Assembly: GCA_020061465.1 (NCBI GenBank)
Contig: JAGUYG010000020.1
Location: forward strand, 100,734-164,733
From: Ignavibacteriales bacterium
GTDB lineage: Bacteria; Bacteroidota; Ignavibacteria; Ignavibacteriales; Ignavibacteriaceae
DNA: 64,000 nt
Direction of reading: 5' to 3'
The position numbers and the translations under genes were made by a program. The notes under the pieces are model-generated. The model ran no database searches. It saw nothing but the letters and a program-made list of their open reading frames with translations, and was not told the origin of the DNA. This document shows positions 47,404 through 55,779 of the stretch, in pieces. Position 1 is the first letter of the stretch. Every line of letters starts with the position of its first letter.

Positions 47404-50055
47404 ATGATTAAAACAACCGTCCGAATATCGCTTTTAGTTGCAGCATTCCAGTGCTTCTGTTTCGCACAATTATACAAAGGACCCGCAAGTGGTATAAGCG
47501 AACCCGGCATTATTACTAATACTAATAGTGTATTAGTGCTACAAAAACCAGGTACTCCTAAGCTAAATATTTATAATAAGTTGAAAGGTGAAGACATACC
47601 GGGTCCCGAATTTTCAACAATACCTCGTGCACCTATCGGGTCAAATATATTTAGGGACCCATCAGTTGCCAGACTAAAAAAATCTGCAGCCGAGAACGGA
47701 ATAATAGAATTTGCCTCATTTAACGGAATTGAGGATGCAGTGAGTCCTAACAGTACAGTTTCCATTCCCCCCGATCCTTATATAGCTGCCGGTCCAGAAC
47801 ATCTGATTCAAGTAGTGAATACTAGATTCAGAATTACAGACAAAAACGGTAACCAAATAAAATCGATTTGGGCTTCAAATTGGTATGCCGGGTTGGGCAT
47901 CGAAAATGTAAGTCCATTTGATTGTAAGGTAATCTATGATCATCATTCAAGAAGATGGATTATGGTTTGGCTGCATGTAGATTTTACGAGTTCTGAGGCT
48001 TATATATTAATTTCAGCCTCAGAAGATTCGAGCGCTGAAGGCAATTGGTATAGCTGGAAAATGGCTTCAACCGTTAACGGAATAACTCTTTCCGGTAAAT
48101 GGGCGGATTATCCGGGAATAGGTTTTGACAACAAAGCAATATATATCACAACTAATGAATTCAGTTTTGATGGAAGCAAACCGGCTACAACTAAAATCAA
48201 GATCATCCCAAAATCTGAGCTTTACAGAAATACAATCGATCCTCTTTACTTTATGGATATATATGATATAAAATATCCTGATTATGTTTTTGATGCTTTC
48301 AATATCCGCGCGGCACGCATGCATACCTTAGCCGAAGGATGTTTCTTTATAGCTCACTCCCGATACACAAGCAAAAATTCTTTGGCTGTATATGAACTAA
48401 TTGATCCGCTTGGTTCACCAATTTTGAGCGGAGTAGTAATGCCGGTTACTCAATACGATAATCCTACCGATGCAAATCAACTAGAGGGTGGTACTCCATT
48501 AATTGATATTGGTAATGGAACTGCATTTTATAACGAGCCTTTTTACAGAGATGGTATTTTGCATTGCGTTCACAATATTGGATTTGGTGCTTCGCCAAAA
48601 TATTCTGCTATAAGATATTTAGCAATTGATATGCAGATTTTAACACCCCTGGTAGACATTGCGATGGGGAAAGAGGAATTTTGGTATTACTATCCGGCGG
48701 TGGCAGCAGATAAAAATAATAATGCAGTAATTTCATTTAGTAGATCCGGTCTTGCAGAGTATCCGGGAGCTTATTATACTGTTATACCTTCTGTTTCCGG
48801 TATTCCCCTAGGAAGTTTCGAAATGAAGGCAGGACAGGGAAATTATATAAGAACACATGGAGGCGAAAGAAATAGATGGGGTGACTATAACGGTGCCTGG
48901 GTTGACCCATCCGACGAAAATAATATTTGGCTTATTTCTGAATTTGCTTCTTCGGCAGTTTATCAAAATATAGGCAGACATTGGGGAAATTGGGTTACCG
49001 GTATCCGCTTAACGGCATTTGGCGGTGAGGTAGTACCAGCGCAAACGAAGGTATTGTATGCATCGTCAGGATTACTAAGTTCAGGAAATATGTTTACCGT
49101 TAATTTGAGTGATGGATCGGGTAACCTTTTAGGTGAATCCAAATTCAGCCTTGTTAATAGTATTTCCATCGATCCCGTTTCAAAATTTATTTACGGTCTC
49201 GCTCCTTTAGGGAATGGCAAATGTAATTTAATTCGTATTAGTTCTGCAGATGGCAGCGGTTATATTTTGCATACATTAAATATTGACAGCTTAACTTCAA
49301 TTTCATTTAATAACAATGGGAATTTATTTATTGCCCGTGAAAGCGGACAAATTTATTTATTCGATATCTCTTCTGGAACTGAATCGCTTAAAACAACTGC
49401 GTCAATCTCGATAAATGGTATGGCGTTCGAGCCTCAAACGAATGAATTATTTATTTGCACGCCTGCTTATTTTGGTCAACCGCGCGATAGAATATACAGA
49501 GTAAACATCGATACAGGCGATACGCTCTTAATCGGAAAAACAAATATAAATAAACCACATAATGATTTGATCTTTGATGAAAATGGTACGCTTTATTCAA
49601 TCGTTGGTACTAATTCTCAAGTTACCGATTTAATAAAGATTGATTTAAATACCGGCGTCGGTTCGATTATAGGATCATCCGGGCATCGAGGGCTTACCGG
49701 GCTTGCTTATTTAACCGGTCTGCCTGCAAGTATTGACGACGAGAGCAAACAAATTTTCCCGGGTACTTTCACTCTCTCTCAAAACTATCCAAATCCATTC
49801 AACCCTGCCACTACAATCGAATACAATCTTCCGATCGATTCGTATGTGAGAATAAAAGTATACAACTCGATAGGAGAGATTGTGAGCGAATTAGTTAATC
49901 AATTTAAGCCGGCTGGCACTCATAGGGTACAGTTCAATACCTTCGATATCCGCGGTGGGAATCTGAGCAGCGGTGTTTATTTTTATGAAATTAAAGCAGA
50001 AGGTATTGATGGGAGTAAGTTTAAAGAAAATCGAAAGATGGTTCTTTTAAGGTGA
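47404..50055 (+). CDS. Type IX-secreted protein with beta-propeller-like repeats
   Basis: 883 residues: signal peptide (SLLVAAFQCFCFAQ, to about residue 22). A large domain (100-540) contains SIPPDPYIAAGPEHLIQVVN and AYILISASEDSSAEGNWYSW, typical of secreted proteins of unknown function in Bacteroidota. A propeller-like region (555-780) repeats short units such as LFIARESGQIYLFDI. The C-terminus is a type A sorting domain (NYPNPFNPATTIEYNLP, SIGEIVSELVNQ, SGVYFYEIKAEG). Likely surface-exposed; function unknown. Confidence 0.82.
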   Translation: MIKTTVRISLLVAAFQCFCFAQLYKGPASGISEPGIITNTNSVLVLQKPGTPKLNIYNKLKGEDIPGPEFSTIPRAPIGSNIFRDPSVARLKKSAAENGIIEFASFNGIEDAVSPNSTVSIPPDPYIAAGPEHLIQVVNTRFRITDKNGNQIKSIWASNWYAGLGIENVSPFDCKVIYDHHSRRWIMVWLHVDFTSSEAYILISASEDSSAEGNWYSWKMASTVNGITLSGKWADYPGIGFDNKAIYITTNEFSFDGSKPATTKIKIIPKSELYRNTIDPLYFMDIYDIKYPDYVFDAFNIRAARMHTLAEGCFFIAHSRYTSKNSLAVYELIDPLGSPILSGVVMPVTQYDNPTDANQLEGGTPLIDIGNGTAFYNEPFYRDGILHCVHNIGFGASPKYSAIRYLAIDMQILTPLVDIAMGKEEFWYYYPAVAADKNNNAVISFSRSGLAEYPGAYYTVIPSVSGIPLGSFEMKAGQGNYIRTHGGERNRWGDYNGAWVDPSDENNIWLISEFASSAVYQNIGRHWGNWVTGIRLTAFGGEVVPAQTKVLYASSGLLSSGNMFTVNLSDGSGNLLGESKFSLVNSISIDPVSKFIYGLAPLGNGKCNLIRISSADGSGYILHTLNIDSLTSISFNNNGNLFIARESGQIYLFDISSGTESLKTTASISINGMAFEPQTNELFICTPAYFGQPRDRIYRVNIDTGDTLLIGKTNINKPHNDLIFDENGTLYSIVGTNSQVTDLIKIDLNTGVGSIIGSSGHRGLTGLAYLTGLPASIDDESKQIFPGTFTLSQNYPNPFNPATTIEYNLPIDSYVRIKVYNSIGEIVSELVNQFKPAGTHRVQFNTFDIRGGNLSSGVYFYEIKAEGIDGSKFKENRKMVLLR

Positions 50056-50075
50056 TATTCATAGTAAACCTATTT

Positions 50076-50101
50076 AAGCCGGAAAGTTTCCGGCTTTTTA
50101 T
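50076..50101 (+). terminator. Rho-independent terminator
   Basis: AAGCCGGAA / TTCCGGCTT stem with a 3-base loop, followed by TTTTTA, 20 bases after the stop of the secreted-protein gene. Confidence 0.75.
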
Positions 50102-50192
50102 TATCTTTGGCGGGCAAAATTCATGATCCCATTAAAAAAACAGAATTTAATTTGACTTACATTTTAAAGCATTTAAAATTTATTGGATAACA

Positions 50193-52760
50193 ATGCAAAA
50201 ATTTTTAGGTACATATAACGTAATCCCTTCGCTGCCGAAAAATCTTGAAAAACTTAGGGAACTGGCTTACAATCTTCACTGGACGTGGAATCCCCATGCG
50301 AGAGATTTATTCAGAAGACTTGATAGAGAACTTTGGGATGAAACAAACCACAATCCCGTTATGATGATTGGCAGCATTAGCCAGGAACGATTAAAGGAAG
50401 TATCTTCCGATGAAGGTTTTTTAGCTCATCTATCGCGTGTTGACAGCCGGCTGCAGCAGTATCTAACAGAAAAAACCTGGTTTCAAAAAAATTATGGCGA
50501 ATATGAAGACTTTAACATCATCTATTTTTCGGCAGAGTTCGGACTGACTGAATGTCTTCAAACTTACTCCGGCGGATTGGGTGTTCTTGCCGGTGATCAT
50601 CTAAAAGCTTCAAGCGACCTCGGCATCCCATTAATTGGAATGGGATTATTGTACAAAGAGGGATACTTTCAACAGTATCTCGATTCCGACGGCTGGCAGC
50701 ACGAAAAATCCGAAATGAATGATTTCAACAACCTTCCCATGAAGCTGGTTCTAAAGGACAATACGGAGCCGTTGATTCTTTCCGTATCTTTCCCGGGAAG
50801 GGAAGTTTATTTTCAAGTATGGAAAATTCAAGTTGGCAGAGTTCCGCTTTATTTATTGGACACGAATGTTCAATTGAATTCCGATGAAGATAGAAGAATT
50901 ACTGAAACTCTATATGGTGGAAATGTTGAAACTCGAATTCAGCAGGAAATTATACTCGGAATTGGCGGAATAAGAACACTGCATGCTATAGATGTAAAAC
51001 CTTTAGTCTGCCACATGAATGAAGGACACTCAGCATTTCTTGCTCTTGAGCGAATGAGAATATTAATCGAAATGTTCGGTTTAAGCTTTAATGAAGCTAA
51101 AGAAATAGGATATTACTCTAACATCTTTACAACACATACTCCTGTACCCGCCGGAATTGACGTTTTCTCAAACGAGCTTGTGGAAAAATATCTTGGAGAT
51201 TATTACCGTAATGAATTAAAAATAACCGGTAAAGAATTTTATGCATTAGGCACAATTTATAAAGGCAAAGAATCCAGCGTTTTCAATATGGCTCATCTTG
51301 CAATGAATTCTGCAGGTTTTATTAACGGGGTGAGCAGGCTGCATAGCCAGATATCTAAAAAGATGTGGGTTTCGGCATATAAGAATGTTCCATTTAATGA
51401 AATACCCATTGGTTTTGTTACTAACGGAATTCATACACGGTCGCATCTTTCACGCGAAATGGAGGAACTGCTTCTTCAATATGTGGGGGAAAGATGGATA
51501 AGCGAACCTTCCGATAAATCAATTTGGGAACGGATTGATAAAATACCTGACGAAGAATTATGGCGAACACACGAAAGAAGACGTGAAAGGCTTGTTGCTT
51601 TTGCGCGTCAAAAGTTATACTCACAAATTAAGAAGAGAGGCGGCAGCCAGGAAGAACTTCTAGAAGCTGCTGAAATTTTGGACCCGACAGCATTAACAAT
51701 CGGTTTTGCCAGGCGTTTTGCCACTTATAAACGCGCAACTTTAATCTTTCGTGATATCGATCGTCTTTCGGATATAGTAAATGACAGCACAAAACCGGTG
51801 CAAATTATTATTGCCGGAAAAGCTCATCCAAAAGATGAAGAAGGCAAGAGATTCATCCAGGAGATTTATCAGATCACAAAGGAGGAAAGATTCAGGCGTA
51901 AGGTTGTATTTATCGAAAATTATGACATCAATGTGGCAAGGTATCTTGTTGAAGGCTGCGACATTTGGCTTAATAACCCGCGCAGACCATTAGAAGCTAG
52001 CGGAACTTCGGGTATGAAGGTGATTGCGAACGGCGGATTAAATTTTAGCGTACTCGACGGCTGGTGGGATGAAGGTTTCGATCCTGAGGTTGGCTGGAAA
52101 ATCGGAAATGGTGAAGAATATACCGACCATGATTATCAGGATGAAGTAGAAGCGCGGCAGCTTTATAATACGTTAGAAACTCAAATCATTCCCCATTTTT
52201 ATGAGAGAGGGGAGGATCGGCTTCCACGAAAATGGATTACGAAAGTAAAAAATTCCATGAAGAAGCTGGGTCCAATTTTTAATACTCATAGGATGATTTG
52301 GGAGTATTTTGAAAATTATTATAAACCCTCTGCCGAAAAAAGAAGGGTGCTGGTAAAGAACGATTGTGAAAGTGCAAAAGCTCTTGCTGCCTGGAAAGTA
52401 ATGGTTAGGCAGAACTGGCATCTTATCAAAGTAGTTTCGGTAAATACCAACGGCTATCCAACTCAAATTTATGTTGGAGATGAATTCCCTGTTACGGCTG
52501 AAATTGATTTGGGAGCGCTTAGTCCGGATGATGTTGAAATTCAAATATATTATGGACCGGTTGAGAAACAGGAAAATCCGCAATTTAATTCCACAGTTGT
52601 TATGATACCCGAACAGAGAAAAAACAAATCGGGCAATTATAAGTATTCGGGAAAAATTGCCGCAAAAAAAAGCGGGCAGCAGGGTTATACGATTAGAATT
52701 TTACCTATGCATCCGTTAATGATTCATCCGTTTGAATTGGGTATTGTTTACTGGGCTTAA
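50193..52760 (+). CDS. glgP: Alpha-glucan (glycogen) phosphorylase
   Basis: 855 residues of the short GT35 type found in Thermotoga and archaea. N-terminal DUF3417-like segment (NLEKLRELAYNLHWTWNPHARDLF). Catalytic core with IYFSAEFGLTECLQTYSGGLGVLAGDHLK. PLP-binding region near residues 595-625 (NNPRRPLEASGTSGMKVIANGG, lysine in GMK). Releases glucose 1-phosphate from glycogen or maltodextrin. Single gene with its own upstream terminator; no other glycogen genes in the window. Confidence 0.93.
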   Translation: MQKFLGTYNVIPSLPKNLEKLRELAYNLHWTWNPHARDLFRRLDRELWDETNHNPVMMIGSISQERLKEVSSDEGFLAHLSRVDSRLQQYLTEKTWFQKNYGEYEDFNIIYFSAEFGLTECLQTYSGGLGVLAGDHLKASSDLGIPLIGMGLLYKEGYFQQYLDSDGWQHEKSEMNDFNNLPMKLVLKDNTEPLILSVSFPGREVYFQVWKIQVGRVPLYLLDTNVQLNSDEDRRITETLYGGNVETRIQQEIILGIGGIRTLHAIDVKPLVCHMNEGHSAFLALERMRILIEMFGLSFNEAKEIGYYSNIFTTHTPVPAGIDVFSNELVEKYLGDYYRNELKITGKEFYALGTIYKGKESSVFNMAHLAMNSAGFINGVSRLHSQISKKMWVSAYKNVPFNEIPIGFVTNGIHTRSHLSREMEELLLQYVGERWISEPSDKSIWERIDKIPDEELWRTHERRRERLVAFARQKLYSQIKKRGGSQEELLEAAEILDPTALTIGFARRFATYKRATLIFRDIDRLSDIVNDSTKPVQIIIAGKAHPKDEEGKRFIQEIYQITKEERFRRKVVFIENYDINVARYLVEGCDIWLNNPRRPLEASGTSGMKVIANGGLNFSVLDGWWDEGFDPEVGWKIGNGEEYTDHDYQDEVEARQLYNTLETQIIPHFYERGEDRLPRKWITKVKNSMKKLGPIFNTHRMIWEYFENYYKPSAEKRRVLVKNDCESAKALAAWKVMVRQNWHLIKVVSVNTNGYPTQIYVGDEFPVTAEIDLGALSPDDVEIQIYYGPVEKQENPQFNSTVVMIPEQRKNKSGNYKYSGKIAAKKSGQQGYTIRILPMHPLMIHPFELGIVYWA

Positions 52761-53338
52761 TGGATTTCAGTTTTACGAATATTTTGGAAATGCGTATAAT
52801 TTTTTCTGAGGAAATCTTTGATTTAGGTAAACGCAAATTGTCTATATCGAATTTATGAGCCGAGCGTTAAATAAAAAATCATAATTCCAAAGCGTTTCAG
52901 ATAAAGTAAAACTAAAAGAAACTTCCTTTAAAAGAGATTGAGAAATGAGCCTTAGCAAACAAATGAAAAAAGAGGACTTTTCGGCTTTTAATGAAATGTG
53001 GAGAAAAGCAAATGTGAAGATTAAAAAGTTGATGCAACTTTTAGAGAAGTAAGAATCCGGCTGCTTTCTTTAAAACAATTTGTCCGGCACTTAAAACCAC
53101 AAGAAGAATCCCTCTTGATAAGGGCAAATTAGCTCGTTTTGGTAAAGACGCCAAGCCGTAGCTAGGAAGGAGTGCTTTTGCAGATTGATAGTTACAAGGG
53201 AAGTAAGAAGAAACAGGCTCAGCAATGATAAATGCTATTTATATCCAAATCATTATTTTTATTATAAATAATCAGATATAAACAGCAATTTTTAACTGTT
53301 TCCCTCAAATAATTAATTTTTCATAATGATAAGTATAT
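52761..53338. other. Intergenic region ahead of the accessory island
   Basis: Mostly gene-free. It contains a possible 35-codon ORF at 52945-53052 (MSLSKQMKKEDFSAF...), which may be a gene remnant. A 57-base sequence at 53051-53107 is repeated at 55639. No recognisable RNA gene. The island boundary probably lies here. Confidence 0.4.
53051..53107. repeat. Direct repeat, left copy, flanking toxin-antitoxin modules
   Basis: AAGAATCCGGCTGCTTTCTT ... TTGTCCGGCACTTAAAA matches 55639-55695 (AAGAATCCGGCAACTTTCCT ... ATTGTCCGGCACTTAAAA) with only a few differences. The two copies bracket hipBA and the second toxin-antitoxin pair. Confidence 0.7.
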
Positions 53339-53376
53339 TTGACAATTATTGTTATATTTGTAAAGTAATTTTTACA
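53339..53376 (+). promoter_or_regulatory. Putative hipBA promoter and HipB operator
   Basis: TTGACA (53339-53344) is followed by TATATTTG (53353-53360), a Bacteroidota-like -7 element. An overlapping palindrome TGTAAA-N6-TTTACA lies at 53359-53376, 19 bases before the hipB start. Autorepression by HipB through paired inverted sites is known for hipBA; this palindrome is the best candidate operator. Confidence 0.45.
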
Positions 53377-53395
53377 TTATAAATGAGAGAATTTA

Positions 53396-53692
53396 ATGTT
53401 ATCGCCAAAAACAAAAAAAATACTCACCGGGTTGGGTGAGAATATAAAATTAGCCAGGCTTAGAAGAAAGCTTAGTGCCGAACAGGTAGCAGAAAGAGCA
53501 AATATAAGCCGCCCTACTCTATTAGCCATAGAAAAAGGTTCTCCAACAGTAAGTATCGGCTCTTATGTACAGGTTCTTTTTATCCTGGGATTAGCGGAAG
53601 ACTTATTAAAAGTTGCAAGTGATGATGAATTAGGAAGAAAGCTGCAGGATGCAAAGCTTATAATTAAAGAAAGAGCACCAAAGAGAAGTTAG
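53396..53692 (+). CDS. hipB: HipB-like antitoxin, HTH transcriptional regulator
   Basis: 98 residues with an XRE-type helix-turn-helix (GENIKLARLRRKLSAEQVAE, ANISRPTLLAIEKGSPTVS). Located 14 bases before hipA in the standard antitoxin-toxin order. It should bind HipA and repress the operon. The C-terminus is basic (KERAPKRS). Confidence 0.88.
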   Translation: MLSPKTKKILTGLGENIKLARLRRKLSAEQVAERANISRPTLLAIEKGSPTVSIGSYVQVLFILGLAEDLLKVASDDELGRKLQDAKLIIKERAPKRS

Positions 53693-53706
53693 AAAAGAAA
53701 TATAAT

Positions 53707-54987
53707 ATGAGTAAACAAAATCAGCGGAAAGAAATATTAGTTTATGCAGACTGGTTAGATATTAGGAAACCAATGCTGATGGGAATTTTATATTCTGAAA
53801 TAATAAGAGGAAAAGAAATTTTTTCTTTTGAATATACAGATGAGTGGTTAAATTCTAAATATGCTCAAATTATAGATCCTGATTTACAGCTTTACAAAGG
53901 AAATCAGTATCTTTCCGATAAAAAAGAAAATTTTGGAATCTTCTTAGATTCTTCTCCAGACCGCTGGGGACGGCTTCTTATGAGAAGGCGTGAAGCTGCT
54001 TATGCCAGATTAGAAAAGAGAACTGAAAAAACTTTATTCGAATCTGATTATCTGCTTGGCGTTTTTGATGAACACAGAATGGGTGCTCTCAGGTTTAAAG
54101 AAGATATTGATGGACCTTTTCTTAATGATAACAAAAAGTTTGCATCTCCTCCAATGACTTCATTGAATGAATTAGAGCAAGCCAGTTTGAAGATTGAAAA
54201 TGATGAGATAACAGATGATCCTGAATATTTAAAGTGGTTGGAAATGTTAATGGCACCTGGTTCATCTTTAGGAGGTGCACGACCTAAGGCAAGTGTGCTT
54301 GATTCAGCAGGTAATCTTTGGATTGCAAAATTCCCGAGTATCAGTGATGGAAAAGATGTTGGAGGATGGGAAATGGTTGTAAACAAGCTAGCTGTGGAAT
54401 CCGGGTTGAATGTAGCTGATTCTATGATTAAACAGTTTTCTCATAAATATCGCACTTTTCTTACTAAACGATTTGATAGAATAAAACATGAAAGAATTCA
54501 CTTCGCCTCTGCTATGACTATGCTCGGTTATAATGATGGTACTGATTTTCATGATGGTGTTAGTTACTTAGAATTAGCAGAATTCTTATCTGCAAACGGG
54601 GCAAATGTTAATAAGGATTTGGAAGAATTATGGAAAAGGATTGTATTTAGTATTTGTGTTACTAATACTGATGATCATTTAAGGAATCATGGCTTCATTT
54701 TAACTGCCAAAGGCTGGATACTCTCCCCTGCTTATGATATTAATCCGATCGAAACAGGAACGGGTTTGAAGCTCAACATTTCTGAGAATGATAATTCACT
54801 CGATTTTGATCTTGCATTAGAGGTAATTGAATACTTTCGCCTTGATAAAAAGAAGGCTCTTAAAATAATCAAACATATTAAAAACGTTGTTAGTCATTGG
54901 AGAAGCATTGCAAACAACTTTAATATCCCAAAAGCTGAGCGGGAATTAATGTCAAAGGCATTTAGGATAATAGAAAGCAGGAATTAA
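53707..54987 (+). CDS. hipA: HipA-like serine/threonine kinase toxin
   Basis: 426 residues, full length. Gly-rich nucleotide loop LGGARPKASVL (188-198), ATP-anchoring lysine K208 in WIAKFP, catalytic loop NTDDHLRNHGF (320-330) and the metal-binding Asp in AYDINP. All key residues are present, so it should be active. HipA kinases phosphorylate glutamyl-tRNA synthetase or other targets and cause growth arrest; the target here is unknown. Paired with the upstream HTH antitoxin. Confidence 0.9.
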   Translation: MSKQNQRKEILVYADWLDIRKPMLMGILYSEIIRGKEIFSFEYTDEWLNSKYAQIIDPDLQLYKGNQYLSDKKENFGIFLDSSPDRWGRLLMRRREAAYARLEKRTEKTLFESDYLLGVFDEHRMGALRFKEDIDGPFLNDNKKFASPPMTSLNELEQASLKIENDEITDDPEYLKWLEMLMAPGSSLGGARPKASVLDSAGNLWIAKFPSISDGKDVGGWEMVVNKLAVESGLNVADSMIKQFSHKYRTFLTKRFDRIKHERIHFASAMTMLGYNDGTDFHDGVSYLELAEFLSANGANVNKDLEELWKRIVFSICVTNTDDHLRNHGFILTAKGWILSPAYDINPIETGTGLKLNISENDNSLDFDLALEVIEYFRLDKKKALKIIKHIKNVVSHWRSIANNFNIPKAERELMSKAFRIIESRN

Positions 54988-55069
54988 TAATAGAGAGAAA
55001 ACTATGTTGCGTACAGGTTTAAAATTTTGTTATATTAGTTAAAATTTTAATTCATTTATTAGGTATGTT

Positions 55070-55297
55070 ATGAGTGTAAAAGATATTATTAAACAAATAG
55101 ATAAATTAGACCTTTCAGAGAAGCTAATACTGGTTGAGGATATCTGGGAGTCAATTGCACCAAGCAACTCTGTATTACCGCTTTACGAATGGCAAAAAAA
55201 TGAACTGGATAAAAGATATAAAGAATATAAAAGCGGTAACCAGACTCTTCATGAGTGGAACGAAGTTCATGAAGAATTAAGAAAGAGATATAAGTGA
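55070..55297 (+). CDS. Addiction-module antitoxin (TIGR02574/PF09720-like)
   Basis: 75 residues: IIKQIDKLDLSEKLILVEDI, WESIAPSNSVLPLYEWQKNE, LDKRYKEYKSG. The LxLxEKLxLVEDIWxSIA pattern is typical of antitoxins paired with RelE/ParE toxins. The stop overlaps the toxin start by 4 bases (GTGA). Its toxin is frameshifted, so it may now be an orphan antitoxin. Confidence 0.85.
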   Translation: MSVKDIIKQIDKLDLSEKLILVEDIWESIAPSNSVLPLYEWQKNELDKRYKEYKSGNQTLHEWNEVHEELRKRYK

Positions 55298-55576
55298 AGC
55301 TCCGGTATACCAACAGGGCTAAGAACGATTTAGATTTAGCATTTGAATGGTATGAAAAGCAGAGGCACGGTCTTGGTTTTGAATTTCTTGATTGAATTAG
55401 CATTAAAAGAGATACTTACCTTTCCTGAAATGTACCAGGTTTGCTATTCCAGCTTCCGTAGAAATGTTATAAGGCGATTCCCCTTCTCGGTTTTTTATAC
55501 AATCGAAGATAAAGAAATAATAATACATTCTGTGTTTGATAATAGACAAGATCCGGAAAAGAGACCAGGACTTTAA
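55294..55576 (+). pseudogene. RelE/ParE-family toxin, frameshifted
   Basis: Frame 1 from a GTG at 55294 reads KLRYTNRAKNDLDLAFEWYE ... LGFEFLD and stops in TGA at about 55393. A second frame continues directly: IELALKEILTFPEMYQ, IRRFPFSVFYTIEDKEIIIH, SVFDNRQDPEKRPGL. Together these make a complete toxin of about 95 residues, so a small deletion near 55393 has broken it. The neighbouring antitoxin is intact. Confidence 0.82.
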
Positions 55577-55638
55577 TAACAAACCTTCCTTACGAAATTA
55601 GGTTCGGTGAGATTGGAGGAAGTGTAAGCACTATATAA

Positions 55639-55695
55639 AGAATCCGGCAACTTTCCTTAAAACTAATTGTCCGGCACTTAAAACAACAAGATGAA
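55639..55695. repeat. Direct repeat, right copy, flanking toxin-antitoxin modules
   Basis: Near-identical to 53051-53107. With that copy it encloses about 2.5 kb carrying both toxin-antitoxin pairs. The rest of the gap to 55779 is AT-rich leader. Confidence 0.7.
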
Positions 55696-55779
55696 AATAT
55701 ATTTTATAAAACATAAATCATATAAACATTTTTAAATATTTTCATAAATTTGTTTTAAGAATATGAATTCCTACAACAA

